Positions 7,020 through 14,501 of a stretch of DNA of 38,153 nt are shown here, in pieces. Both the position numbers and the translations under genes were made by a program. Every line of letters starts with the position of its first letter. Within the stretch, counting starts at the first letter, position 1. The DNA lies in the IMG/VR virus record IMGVR_UViG_3300045452_000028, positions 1 through 38,153 of that record. One strand, 5' to 3'. This stretch comes from a virus. The notes beneath the pieces were generated by a model. It worked only from the letters and a program-made list of their open reading frames with translations, did not search any database and was not told the DNA's origin.

Positions 7020-8051
7020 TCACCCCTTGATCCGCAGGGCGTCAATCGCGGCGTCTGCCAAGCGCTCCTGATCCGCGTCGCGCGTGTAGCGGGCGACCTC
7101 GTTTAGCGATGCGTGTCCCAGCACGGCGGCGATCTGTTTCGCGCTGCATCCAGCCTCGGCCAGCCTGCGCCCGGCGGCCTTGCGGAGTCCGTGCGGGGAT
7201 AGATCGATCAGACCGGCGTCAACCGCCCGCGCGACAAACCACTTCGTGAACCCGGCGGCTGAAAATGGACGGCCATACTCCGTCCGCAGGAACGTCAGCG
7301 CGTCGGTCGGGCATTGGTCCAGCTCGGCCTTAAGCGCGTCGTGGATGCGGATGCTAAGCCGGGCGTCTGTCTTGACCTGGGCCACGCTGATCCGGCCCGC
7401 TTTGACGTGCTGGCGGCCCATGAGGACCACGTCGCTCCGCCGCTGGCCGGTGTAGAGCAAGAGCGCCAACGCCAGCCGGGGCTTTGTGCCGGCCTCCCAT
7501 CTGGCCTCGAATGCCGCTATGTCGTCCTCGGTCCAAGGGGCGAACCCGCCCGTCTTTGTGCGGGGGGCCTCGGTCTCGGCCACGGGGTTGTCGGATCGCC
7601 AGCCCAGCCGCACGGCCAGCCGGAAGAGTCGGCGCAGGCGCTTTCGGAGGTTCCGCGCCGCGCCGGGTGTGTCGCTCATCTGGTGGAAGATCGCCTCAAG
7701 GTGATGAGGCTGGATCGACGAGACGCCCCGGTGGCCATACTTGGCCCGGAAGCGCTCAAGGTGGTTGCGATAGCCCCGTTGGGTGCTGGGGCGCAGCGCC
7801 TTCCACTCGGCCGACCTGTAATACTCGACCACCAGCGCGTTAATGGATCTTGGCTGCGGCTGGGCCTTGGCCTTCGGAAGCGGGGCCGCCTGCATCGCCT
7901 CGGCATAGGCGATCATGAACTCGGCAGACCCCGGCTCGCCCGGCAGCGCCTTGCGCGGCCAGCCCGCCCGGCGGAAATACCGCTGCACCTTCCCGTGCCG
8001 ATTGGTGAAGGTCTGGACGTAGGGGATGTTCGCCGTGGCCATGCCGCTCAT
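7020..8051 (-). CDS. int: Tyrosine-type phage integrase
   Basis: A 343-residue site-specific recombinase that inserts and excises the prophage at the adjacent tRNA gene. An N-terminal arm-binding region (about 1-65) is followed by a core-binding SAM-like domain (about 70-155) and the catalytic domain. The catalytic residues are visible: R204 in YTGQRRSDV, H287 and R290 in SPHGLRK, H313 in LGHAS and the nucleophile Y322 in VARYTR. The start at 8051 is chosen because its ATGA overlaps the stop codon of the preceding gene, as throughout this operon. It is the promoter-distal gene of the leftward early operon. Confidence 0.95.
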   Translation of the reverse strand: MSGMATANIPYVQTFTNRHGKVQRYFRRAGWPRKALPGEPGSAEFMIAYAEAMQAAPLPKAKAQPQPRSINALVVEYYRSAEWKALRPSTQRGYRNHLERFRAKYGHRGVSSIQPHHLEAIFHQMSDTPGAARNLRKRLRRLFRLAVRLGWRSDNPVAETEAPRTKTGGFAPWTEDDIAAFEARWEAGTKPRLALALLLYTGQRRSDVVLMGRQHVKAGRISVAQVKTDARLSIRIHDALKAELDQCPTDALTFLRTEYGRPFSAAGFTKWFVARAVDAGLIDLSPHGLRKAAGRRLAEAGCSAKQIAAVLGHASLNEVARYTRDADQERLADAAIDALRIKG

Positions 8052-8254
8052 GCGGGCAGAACGTCGTCCCACTCGTTGACGGCGTTCGCGGCCCGCTCCA
8101 GGTCGATCTTCACCGGCTCGCCGATCAGGAGCCGGAAGCCACCTTGCTTCGGAAAGTCCACTGCGGCAACGGTCTGTCCAGCGGACACGGCGGCGCGGAT
8201 CGCACGCTTCACGTCAGCCGGGCGGAACCCGTTGTCGTTCGCGGGCTCTCGCAT
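8048..8254 (-). CDS. Small phage protein upstream of integrase (excisionase candidate)
   Basis: A 68-residue protein beginning MREPANDNGFRPADVKRAI. The first half looks like a helix pair (PADVKRAIRAAVSAG) and the second half FRLLIGEPVKIDL resembles a short strand pair. Its stop overlaps the integrase start by 4 nt and its own start overlaps the previous stop (TGATG). Position next to int suggests an accessory or excisionase role, but no excisionase motif is evident. Similar ANDN-containing small proteins are common in alphaproteobacterial prophages. Confidence 0.75.
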   Translation of the reverse strand: MREPANDNGFRPADVKRAIRAAVSAGQTVAAVDFPKQGGFRLLIGEPVKIDLERAANAVNEWDDVLPA

Positions 8255-8442
8255 CACCCCTCCCCCGGAGGATTGGGCCGGGGCATCCAGTGCGTCGCTC
8301 CGTCGATGGTCGAATGGAAGTCGCCGTCGTCCCATGATCTTCCATTCCAGGACGCGATCATGATGGTGTCTGACCCTTCGTAGCCGAGCAGCACCCACGT
8401 CCCATCCTTCGGCGCACTCTCGATAGGCTTCCACTCGCTCAT
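8254..8442 (-). CDS. Small phage protein with WKPIESAPKDG motif (DUF551-like)
   Basis: A 62-residue protein starting MSEWKPIESAPKDGTWVLLGY. The W-x-P-I-x-x-A-P-x-D-G start and later HWMPRPNPP are typical of a widespread small phage and prophage family (DUF551 type) of unknown function. The start at 8442 is preferred over a longer frame because it begins at the family motif. Confidence 0.8.
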   Translation of the reverse strand: MSEWKPIESAPKDGTWVLLGYEGSDTIMIASWNGRSWDDGDFHSTIDGATHWMPRPNPPGEG

Positions 8443-8446
8443 CTGT

Positions 8447-8632
8447 TCATTCCTTTGTGGTGGCCACATGCGGCCGGATACGCGCGGCAAGGGCTGATAA
8501 GCGTCCACGGTCGGCCGGCATCACCAGCCACACCCCATTGCGGAGAATGCTGGCCGCCCTCACCGCATCCCATGACCCGTAGCGAGCCAAGAGCTTGCGG
8601 CCTGTGGCGATTTGGGCGGGGGTGTTCATCAT
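8447..8632 (-). CDS. Small phage protein, unknown
   Basis: A 61-residue basic protein (MMNTPAQIATGRKLLARYGS...). It begins with a predicted helix and contains no motif I recognise. Its start overlaps the stop of the upstream gene by 4 nt, and the second Met at 8629 is an alternative start. Confidence 0.65.
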   Translation of the reverse strand: MMNTPAQIATGRKLLARYGSWDAVRAASILRNGVWLVMPADRGRLSALAARIRPHVATTKE

Positions 8633-8925
8633 GACTGGCTCCTCAGCAGAGAGAGGATGGCGTCGGCGGCTTCACGGATGCCCCGCACGCCGACCCATGC
8701 AACACCCTCGCTCTCGGCCTCGGCGTAGATGTGCTTGTCCAGCTGCGCTTCGATAGCCTCCCGCGTAGGTGTGGGCGGTGCGGCTGAGAGCATGGCGGCG
8801 TAGGTTGCCGCTGCGGCCTCTCGGTCCAGTTCGCGCGTGAAGCCCCAGCCCCACGTCTCGAACGTGCAAGCCGCCTCGATCATCTCCTCAGTCGGCTCCA
8901 CCGGAACCAGTCTATACTCAGTCAT
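8629..8925 (-). CDS. Small phage protein, unknown
   Basis: A 98-residue protein starting MTEYRLVPVEPTEEMIEAAC. The Y-R-L-V-P-x-x-P-T-x-E-M opening followed by an A-rich helix (YAAMLSAAP) recurs in many small phage proteins whose role is unknown. The start at 8925 overlaps the stop of a short upstream membrane-protein gene. Confidence 0.75.
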   Translation of the reverse strand: MTEYRLVPVEPTEEMIEAACTFETWGWGFTRELDREAAAATYAAMLSAAPPTPTREAIEAQLDKHIYAEAESEGVAWVGVRGIREAADAILSLLRSQS

Positions 8926-9080
8926 GACCAGAACTCCCAAATGAACGCGGCAAGGGGGATGAGGACTGCCCCAGCCAGCAGCACGACAAACGTAGCGAGG
9001 AGCGCTACAATGATGAGGGCGGCGAGCTGACCGAAGGCATAGCCAGGGTCGGTGCGGAGGTCGTAGAGCCAGTTTCTCAC
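8922..9080 (-). CDS. Small membrane protein (GTG start)
   Basis: A 52-residue protein. The GTG start at 9080 overlaps the preceding stop (GTGA) and follows GGAG 8 nt upstream; the stop overlaps the next start by 3 nt. After a short soluble head (RNWLYDLRTDPGYAFGQ) residues about 18-45 are continuously hydrophobic, enough for one membrane span. It then ends IWEFWS. No function is known; a holin-like or host-exclusion role is only speculation. Confidence 0.65.
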   Translation of the reverse strand: MRNWLYDLRTDPGYAFGQLAALIIVALLATFVVLLAGAVLIPLAAFIWEFWS

Positions 9081-9295
9081 GGGCGCTTCTCCATGACGGT
9101 CGCCACGGCATCGCGCGGGAGCCAGAGGACCAGGCCAAGGCGCTCAGTCCCCTGAGGGGTGATCCGCTGCTCCGTCCCGAAGGTAATGGTTGACCCCTTG
9201 CGGGCCGAGTAGTCGAGCGAGGTGGCCGCGTGGTCCAGGTTTTGGAACTGGACCTTGTCGTCTCCGATGGCGATGATGAGTTCGGAAAGGGTCAC
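9077..9295 (-). CDS. Small phage protein, unknown
   Basis: A 72-residue protein (MTLSELIIAIGDDKVQFQNL...). The opening resembles short phage proteins that start with an amphipathic helix and a K-V-Q-F-Q-N-L-D segment. No motif supports a function. Both ends overlap neighbours in the leftward operon. Confidence 0.7.
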   Translation of the reverse strand: MTLSELIIAIGDDKVQFQNLDHAATSLDYSARKGSTITFGTEQRITPQGTERLGLVLWLPRDAVATVMEKRP

Positions 9296-9744
9296 GGGCG
9301 TTGCTCCTTGATCTTGTCGAGGCAGATGTCCTGAGTGACCAGGAGGCCCTCAAGCTCTCGGTTCAGGTCGGTGAGGCGGGATACCTCTGCCTCTGCGGCT
9401 AGGGCGCGGGCTTCAAGAGACTTGATGCGAGCGGCGGCCTCGTCGGCCAAGCTCTCGGCCACGTGGTCGCTGACGCATACGCCGTCCGCTTCGGACGCGT
9501 CTGGGAAGTGGTCCTTGAACCAAGGGTAGCCAAGTGCTTTCCCGAGCACCTGACAGACTTCTTCGTTCTGTTGGGCGCAGGCATTCCGCAGCCTGTCGAT
9601 CTCGGCCTGTGCGGGGGCGTGAGGGGTGAGGGCTTGGCGCTGGCAGTAGTCACCCTGGGGCGGTTGATCCCGCATCACGTCCCATACGCCGTCAATCCAG
9701 TCTTGGCAGCGGGCGCGCCACCCCACCACTTCCAGCTTATCCAT
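9292..9744 (-). CDS. Phage protein with C-terminal coiled coil, unknown
   Basis: A 150-residue acidic protein. Residues about 100-148 (SLADEAAARIKSLEARALAA and onward) have the heptad-like Leu/Ala pattern of a coiled coil. Two cysteine-containing segments (ARCQDWIDGV, RNACAQQNEEVCQVLG) precede it without a clear metal-site spacing. The stop of the upstream gene does not reach its start, and its own stop overlaps the downstream start. Function unknown. Confidence 0.7.
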   Translation of the reverse strand: MDKLEVVGWRARCQDWIDGVWDVMRDQPPQGDYCQRQALTPHAPAQAEIDRLRNACAQQNEEVCQVLGKALGYPWFKDHFPDASEADGVCVSDHVAESLADEAAARIKSLEARALAAEAEVSRLTDLNRELEGLLVTQDICLDKIKEQRP

Positions 9745-9916
9745 GACCGGTCTCCCTCGCTTGCAGGGCGAGCAGGTCAGTCATGCCCTGAATGTAGCCG
9801 TCGCAGATCAGGTCGATGATCGCGCGGTCCTCCTGAACTAGCACACGCACCCGTCCGCGAATGAAGCTGCCAACATCGTGCGGCAGGGTGATGCTCTCTC
9901 GGGCCTGCCGCTTCAT
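9737..9916 (-). CDS. Small phage protein, unknown
   Basis: A 59-residue protein starting MKRQARESITLPHDVGSFIRGRVRVLVQEDRAII. The start at 9916 overlaps the preceding stop; the longer frame upstream runs into the neighbouring gene and is rejected. No function is apparent. Confidence 0.65.
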   Translation of the reverse strand: MKRQARESITLPHDVGSFIRGRVRVLVQEDRAIIDLICDGYIQGMTDLLALQARETGHG

Positions 9917-10167
9917 TGGCCGGGCTCCTGTAGGGCTGTGAGGCGCTTGGAGTGCTGCGCTTTTAAAACGGCCAGAAACGCCATAGCGCTGTCCCAAGTT
10001 TGGTTTTCCGCCGCCGTGTGCGGCTGACCTCCCTTGAGTGCGTCGATGGCGGCTTGCAGGCCAATGGCGACCCCTTCCGACACCGCCCGCCCCACATGTT
10101 TGCGAAGCATGGCGTCAAGTCGGTCGCCCACATCCCCACCCACCAGATCCGCGTTGATGTCGGTCAT
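9913..10167 (-). CDS. Small phage protein, unknown
   Basis: An 84-residue mainly helical acidic protein (MTDINADLVGGDVGDRLDAM...). Ala/Leu-rich helices are the only visible feature. It overlaps both neighbours by 4 nt. Confidence 0.7.
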   Translation of the reverse strand: MTDINADLVGGDVGDRLDAMLRKHVGRAVSEGVAIGLQAAIDALKGGQPHTAAENQTWDSAMAFLAVLKAQHSKRLTALQEPGQ

Positions 10168-10400
10168 CCTTCCTGTCCTTTCAGGGCTGCGGTGGCGATG
10201 CGGCGAAGGCCGTTAAACCCGATCCCGTATTGTGGCTGTGATATTTCCCGCAGCGCCCTCTCCAGCCGCTCGATGCGGTCGGCGGCTTCGGGGCCGTCGG
10301 GGTTGCGATACCAGTTGGTCGTGAACGCGCCGCGAGGACTGCCGCTCTCGACACGCCGCAGTCTCTGCTTCAGATCATCACGCTGGGTCTGGTCAGTCAT
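10164..10400 (-). CDS. Small phage protein, unknown
   Basis: A 78-residue protein beginning MTDQTQRDDLKQRLRRVESG. It contains a helical segment AADRIERLERALREI and ends GFNGLRRIATAALKGQEG, a pattern common in short phage proteins (a D-R-I-x-x-L-x-x-A-L repeat). The start at 10400 falls just inside the end of the preceding gene. Confidence 0.7.
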   Translation of the reverse strand: MTDQTQRDDLKQRLRRVESGSPRGAFTTNWYRNPDGPEAADRIERLERALREISQPQYGIGFNGLRRIATAALKGQEG

Positions 10401-10698
10401 CTGTGGCTCCTGTGGCGCGATCAAGGGCTCGTTCGCCCCGTTTGATGCCCCCGGACAGCGTGCGGATGGCCGTTGCCTTGGGAGCGCCAGTCTCAAGGTC
10501 AATCCGGGCGTTCCGCATGTATCCGAGCATGGCCGACAGCTCGTCGGTAAGGAGGCGCAGATCGGCGTCCAGTGTCATGATGCGCGCCGCCGCTACGCGC
10601 ATAGCCGCCTCTGCGCCCATGACATCCCGAGCGTCAGTGTGTCGGGCCACACCCATGTTAAGCCGATCCGCCAAGTCGGCGTTGCCCCAGATAGTCAT
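10393..10698 (-). CDS. Small helical phage protein, unknown
   Basis: A 101-residue protein (MTIWGNADLADRLNMGVARH...). Long helices at about residues 27-60 and a basic C-terminal part (IKRGERALDRATGATDD) are visible. No motif supports a function. It is translationally coupled to the HNH-type gene upstream. Confidence 0.65.
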   Translation of the reverse strand: MTIWGNADLADRLNMGVARHTDARDVMGAEAAMRVAAARIMTLDADLRLLTDELSAMLGYMRNARIDLETGAPKATAIRTLSGGIKRGERALDRATGATDD

Positions 10699-11171
10699 TC
10701 GTCATCTCCTGTCTCAGGCCCGTAGGCCAGTTCACGGGCTGCACGGATCACCAGGGTTGCGGCGGCGTCATCCCCGCTGACGGCATAGAGGCGGTCGGCT
10801 ACAGCGAATGGGTCGATCCCGCGCTCAGACCAGAACCGCGCCTCCGACCCGCCATGCTGGGTGGAATGACAGGTCCGGCAGAGAGGAACAGAAGATCGGT
10901 CACTCGGCTTGACCTGCATCCCGGTCGGGAGCTTCCCCCGCTCCGGTGAAGCCATGCGGATGTGCGCCGCGTCGTTCGGCGCCGGGGCCAGACAGGTGAC
11001 GCACGGAAGCCGCCGGACGAAAGCTAGGTGCGCCGCATCCCGCTCCCTGCCCCGGCTGCGCTTCTCTGCTGGCCGCTGGGCCTTGATCGACTGCCGGCGC
11101 TCGCGGTTCTTCTCCCGCTTCACCCGGTCCCATGCGGCCTTGATGGCGCGTTGCTCGTGGGAGAGGGTCAC
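10695..11171 (-). CDS. HNH-type/DUF968-like phage recombination-region protein
   Basis: A 158-residue protein with a basic N-terminal half and a zinc-binding core: PCVTC, then DAAHIR, then VPLCRTCHSTQHGG. The paired C-x-x-C knuckles with an intervening A-H-I and a final C-H-x-x-x-H are the layout of HNH-like phage proteins (DUF968/NinG-like) found beside recombination genes. It directly follows recT with a 4-nt overlap, consistent with processing of recombination intermediates, but activity is not proven by sequence. Confidence 0.75.
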   Translation of the reverse strand: MTLSHEQRAIKAAWDRVKREKNRERRQSIKAQRPAEKRSRGRERDAAHLAFVRRLPCVTCLAPAPNDAAHIRMASPERGKLPTGMQVKPSDRSSVPLCRTCHSTQHGGSEARFWSERGIDPFAVADRLYAVSGDDAAATLVIRAARELAYGPETGDDE

Positions 11172-12163
11172 CCGACCAACTCCCGCTTGCGCCGACCGAT
11201 GGCCCGGTTCAGGTCAAGCGCGACCTGGGGCTGTTCGGACTGGAGCTGGGCGAAGTTGGCCTTCTCGTTGTCGCTGGCGAGGATGGCGTCGATCTGCTCC
11301 AGCGAGAGCCCGTCCAGATCGGCCTTGAGGGTGTCGGCCCACGCCAGAAGCTCGACCGGGGAAAGGCCCGCAGCCGGTCCCGTTTCTTCAACGGCGTTGG
11401 CCTCGGCGAGACCGGCTGCGGCAGTGTCGCCCTCTGCCGGGGAGGAGTCGGCAGGGGCGGTTCCGGCGGCGTCAGGAGAGCCGTCGCCGAAGTCGGGGAT
11501 CTGGTCGTCGGGGTCGAGGCCGTTGACGGCGCCGAAGCCCTCGGTGGGAGTCTGCGCCGGGGCGGCGAGGCGGGCCTCAAGGCCGGTGTTCTGCCGGGGT
11601 GGGGTGATGTCGCGGACCACGGTCGCGGTCATGTCCTCGACCTCCTCCCTGACTTGGAACCCGCGGAGCATGTCGGCGCACCCGTCACGCAGAGCCCACG
11701 CCCGAGCGCGCATCTGCAGCATCCGCTTCGGGTAGGACTGCCACGGCCCCTGTTTGCCCCAGAGGCTGGCCTTGCGGGCGTCGGCGACGGAGAACGATCG
11801 GGCGATGACTTCCCCGGTGTCCGGGCGCGTCACCTCGCAGTGGGCCTCCAGATTGTCGCCCTCGCCGTCGATCCATTCCCGGCACTTGATGCCCTGCGCT
11901 CGCGCCACGGCCATGAGGCCGTCGCCCCACAGGGTCGGGCGGCCGTTGACCACGGCGAACGACTGGAGAGCCTGAAACGGGGCCAGCCCGAGTTCCGCCC
12001 CGGCGATGATGGCGACCGTGATCTGTTCGGGCTTGTCCATGCCCCTCGGCGCCAGACCCGACAGGGCGATGGCCTTGGACAGGCGGAAGGCGTCGTCCAG
12101 CGACTGCGGGATGATGGCGGCGACAGAACCGCCAGCGGTGAGAGCGGGGACTTGAGCGTTCAT
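11168..12163 (-). CDS. recT: RecT-family single-strand annealing protein
   Basis: A 331-residue protein. The first 190 residues carry RecT-like features: a helical start with DDAFRLSKAIALSGLAPRG, then ITVAIIAGAELGLAPFQALQ, VNGRPTLWGDGLMAVAR, and KMLQMRARAWALRDGCADML in variant form (YPKRMLQMRARAWALRDG). The rest (about 215-290) is acidic and low complexity. These proteins anneal complementary single strands during phage recombination. It sits 2 nt after the RecE-like nuclease gene, the usual exonuclease-annealase pairing. Confidence 0.85.
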   Translation of the reverse strand: MNAQVPALTAGGSVAAIIPQSLDDAFRLSKAIALSGLAPRGMDKPEQITVAIIAGAELGLAPFQALQSFAVVNGRPTLWGDGLMAVARAQGIKCREWIDGEGDNLEAHCEVTRPDTGEVIARSFSVADARKASLWGKQGPWQSYPKRMLQMRARAWALRDGCADMLRGFQVREEVEDMTATVVRDITPPRQNTGLEARLAAPAQTPTEGFGAVNGLDPDDQIPDFGDGSPDAAGTAPADSSPAEGDTAAAGLAEANAVEETGPAAGLSPVELLAWADTLKADLDGLSLEQIDAILASDNEKANFAQLQSEQPQVALDLNRAIGRRKRELVG

Positions 12164-12165
12164 GT

Positions 12166-13113
12166 TTAGGCGGCCTCGTCAGGAATGGCGGTGTCGTTGG
12201 ATGCGGTGGCGATCTGGAGTTCGGTATCGACCCGATTGGCGGCCCAGGTCGGGAGGCGGAGATATTCGGCGCGGTCGCCGCCGGGGCCGGGCCAGTGGCC
12301 GGTGTTCAGGCAGTGGGCGAAGGTGCGCAGGGCGGCCCGGACCTGACGCGCGCCGCGTTCGAGGTCGGCATCGTCCAGCGTCGTGACCCGGACGCAGAAG
12401 GGCGGCTCCTTCTCCACCCAGACGAGGGTGAAAGACTGCATCTTGAGCCCGAGGACGGCCTCGGAGGCCATCGCCACAAGGGCGCCCTGCATCGCGTAGT
12501 GATAGGACGCGAGGGACCGCTCCAGCGCGTCATAGGCGACGCTGGGCGTGGTCTTGAGATCGGAGAAGTCTCCGGAGGCGTTCGGGATCACGTCCGGCCG
12601 GGCCTTGAGCCACACCCCGGTTTCCGGGTCTTTCCAGATCAGGGACCGCTCTACGGCGCCGTCCAGAATGCCCGCCTTCACCAGAGGGTGAGCCGACAGC
12701 GACCGGGCCATGCCCTCAACCTTCTCAAGGTCGGATTGGGTGATGATGGTCCGGCCGGCGAGAACCTGTTCGTCCCGCCAGACCCTCGCCTCCTTGGTCC
12801 GGTAGTCGGGATACTCCTCCGGGCGCAGAGCGTAGTCCTTGAGCAGCCCGTCCCTACCCTCAAGGAGCAAGGTGTGCGCCACCCGGCCAAGGGCGAAGTG
12901 CGGCTTGTCCTCCTCCGGGAGCCGGTCGGGGTTTAGAGGCGACCGGCACCAGTAGTGCGCCGGGCTCTCCGCCCAGATCGTGCGAAGGCCGGACGAGCTG
13001 ATCGACGGGCCAAGGGTGGGCTGGCCATGATACCGGGCCAGGTCGAGCCCGACGAAGCATCCCGGCTCGGCAATGAGGCCCTTGGGGGCGGGGCGGTCCT
13101 GTGCGAGGCGCAT
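12166..13113 (-). CDS. RecE-like PD-(D/E)XK exonuclease
   Basis: A 315-residue nuclease. The start at 13113 is chosen because GGGGAG lies 8 nt upstream, although a Met six codons earlier is possible. Catalytic-core residues are visible: FALGRVAHTLLL (H80), KARPDVI (D174) and the D-x-K motif GDFSDLKTT (D185, K187). This matches the RecE C-terminal/YqaJ-like exonucleases that resect double-stranded ends and load the annealing protein. Its partner recT follows immediately. An 8-bp hairpin precedes the ribosome site. Confidence 0.88.
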   Translation of the reverse strand: MRLAQDRPAPKGLIAEPGCFVGLDLARYHGQPTLGPSISSSGLRTIWAESPAHYWCRSPLNPDRLPEEDKPHFALGRVAHTLLLEGRDGLLKDYALRPEEYPDYRTKEARVWRDEQVLAGRTIITQSDLEKVEGMARSLSAHPLVKAGILDGAVERSLIWKDPETGVWLKARPDVIPNASGDFSDLKTTPSVAYDALERSLASYHYAMQGALVAMASEAVLGLKMQSFTLVWVEKEPPFCVRVTTLDDADLERGARQVRAALRTFAHCLNTGHWPGPGGDRAEYLRLPTWAANRVDTELQIATASNDTAIPDEAA

Positions 13114-13131
13114 GGTGTATCTCCCCGGCAC

Positions 13132-13160
13132 CCCTGCCGCCGTTCTTAGCGACGGCAGGG
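13132..13160 (-). other. Hairpin in leader of the RecE-like gene
   Basis: CCCTGCCG (13132-13139) and CGGCAGGG (13153-13160) form a perfect 8-bp stem with a 13-nt loop, in the only sizeable gap (13114-13182) of this operon. It lies directly before the ribosome site of the nuclease gene and has no T-run, so attenuation or mRNA stabilisation is likelier than termination. Confidence 0.45.
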
Positions 13161-13182
13161 CTCTTGCCGGTTGGGAAAGGGG

Positions 13183-13338
13183 TTAGGACTTGCGGCGAGC
13201 CCACCACGGGGCCGGGACGTTCTGCGCTCGCATGGCCTCAAGCTCGGCGCGGCGCTCGCGGACGGCGGCCCACGACGGATGGTCAGACAGGCCCAGCGGA
13301 TGCGGCGGGTGCCAGGACGGGTCGGTGATGGTGCGCAT
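13183..13338 (-). CDS. Small phage protein, unknown
   Basis: A 51-residue protein (MRTITDPSWHPPHPLGLSDH...). GAGGAGC 8 nt upstream and a TGATG overlap with the previous stop support the start at 13338. It is rich in Trp, Pro and His at the N-terminus and basic at the C-terminus. No function is apparent. Confidence 0.65.
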   Translation of the reverse strand: MRTITDPSWHPPHPLGLSDHPSWAAVRERRAELEAMRAQNVPAPWWARRKS

Positions 13339-13478
13339 CAAATGCTCCTCATAAGAGCCGCCCCGATGCTCCACACGAAGCAGTAGGCGGCGAAGGTCAT
13401 TCCAGCCCACGCGACAGCGCAGGCGATGAGACGAGCCCATTGGGGGCCGGTCAGGGTGCGGAGGGTGTCGCGGATCAT
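13338..13478 (-). CDS. Small membrane protein
   Basis: A 46-residue protein starting MIRDTLRTLTGPQWARLIAC. Residues about 16-42 are hydrophobic (IACAVAWAGMTFAAYCFVW), enough for one membrane span. Start and stop both overlap neighbouring genes (ATGA and TGATG), which supports translation although the gene is very short. Function unknown. Confidence 0.6.
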   Translation of the reverse strand: MIRDTLRTLTGPQWARLIACAVAWAGMTFAAYCFVWSIGAALMRSI

Positions 13479-13732
13479 GCGGCGGCCCTCTCGATGGCGG
13501 CGCGCATTTTCTTGACCACGGCGGCCACCGCGCCCGGCTTGTAGGCGGGGTTGTCCTGCTCGCTCTCAGCGTAGGGGAGCGCCGTTAGAAGCGCGTCATG
13601 CGCCGCGTCGAGCGCCCCCACGGCGTCATACAGGTCCGCGAGCGGGACATAGACGATACGCCCGTTCACGAGGGGCGAATAACCTATGGCCGCGTCGATG
13701 ATGGCCTCAAGGCGTCGGGCGATGGTGCTCAC
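13475..13732 (-). CDS. Phage protein, unknown (GTG start)
   Basis: An 85-residue mostly helical protein. The GTG start at 13732 (GTGAGCACC) overlaps the previous stop in the same way as the rest of the operon; an upstream ATG lies inside the previous gene and is rejected. It contains IDAAIGYSPLVNGRIVYVPL and ends with a basic helix. Function unknown. Confidence 0.65.
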   Translation of the reverse strand: MSTIARRLEAIIDAAIGYSPLVNGRIVYVPLADLYDAVGALDAAHDALLTALPYAESEQDNPAYKPGAVAAVVKKMRAAIERAAA

Positions 13733-14046
13733 GCCGCCACCCCCTTCACGCTCGGCTCGCACTCGTAGGCCTCTGCCGCTGCGATGGCGGCGGACAGCTC
13801 GTCGGCGATGCTCAGGTGGTAGGCGATCTGCGCCACCCGGACGGCAGTCGCGGCGTCGCCGTCAACGGCCTGACGGGCGAGGTCGAGGTTCACGTCGCGC
13901 CATGTGCGGGCGCGCTCCGGTCTGATCACCGAACCCAGCGGGGACAGGATCAGGCCGTGTTCGGCGCGATACTTCCGGGGCTCACGCGGCGGGGCCGGGC
14001 GCAGCTTCTCCAGCACACGGCCAAGGGGGGCGGAGACGTGTTCCAT
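13729..14046 (-). CDS. Phage protein, unknown
   Basis: A 105-residue protein starting MEHVSAPLGRVLEKLRPAPP. The start at 14046 overlaps the previous stop as TGATG. A basic linker is followed by helices (DVNLDLARQAVDGDAATAVR). No family recognised. It is cotranscribed with the NlpC-like gene. Confidence 0.65.
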   Translation of the reverse strand: MEHVSAPLGRVLEKLRPAPPREPRKYRAEHGLILSPLGSVIRPERARTWRDVNLDLARQAVDGDAATAVRVAQIAYHLSIADELSAAIAAAEAYECEPSVKGVAA

Positions 14047-14501
14047 CACGCGGCCCTCGACGGCATCGGCCAAGTCAGCGCCGGGTTGTGGCGGAACGCG
14101 GCGACCGGCTCGATGTGAGACCCGACCTTGCCCTCAACGACACCGCCGCCTGGGATGCTGTGAATGAAGCGCGAGTTGCCTCCGTCCGGCCAGATCAGCA
14201 CCGCGACATGGATCCCTTCGCGGGCCATGTAGCGCATCCGGGGAACCCAGAACGCGATAACGTCGCCGGGCTTGGCCTCGACCACATCAATGCGCTCACA
14301 CAGCATGGCGCGGAATGATCGCGCCGCCATACTAGACAGACCGCAGTTGCTTCGTGGGGGCGACACCGACGACCCCAGCGCGTGAGCGACCACGCCCCAT
14401 GCATCGTAATGGTCCGGGCCGTGGCCATCTACGCGCCACGGCTTGCCGATCAGGGACGCAGCGCGGGCGACGATTTCGTATCTGTTGGCGGCGGTTGACA
14501 T
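14046..14501 (-). CDS. NlpC/P60-like protein lacking the catalytic cysteine
   Basis: A 151-residue protein with the layout of phage NlpC/P60 (papain-like) domains: SLIGKPWRVDGHGPDHYDAWGVVAHAL, then VEAKPGDVIAFWV, then GIHVAVLIWPDGG with the expected histidine (H98). At the position where these enzymes have D-C-W/S-G, this protein reads Y-D-A-W-G, so the catalytic cysteine is alanine (A34). If the alignment is right it cannot hydrolyse peptidoglycan and may instead be a binding or scaffolding protein. Its location in the early recombination operon rather than the tail module is also unusual. Confidence 0.6.
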   Translation of the reverse strand: MSTAANRYEIVARAASLIGKPWRVDGHGPDHYDAWGVVAHALGSSVSPPRSNCGLSSMAARSFRAMLCERIDVVEAKPGDVIAFWVPRMRYMAREGIHVAVLIWPDGGNSRFIHSIPGGGVVEGKVGSHIEPVAAFRHNPALTWPMPSRAA

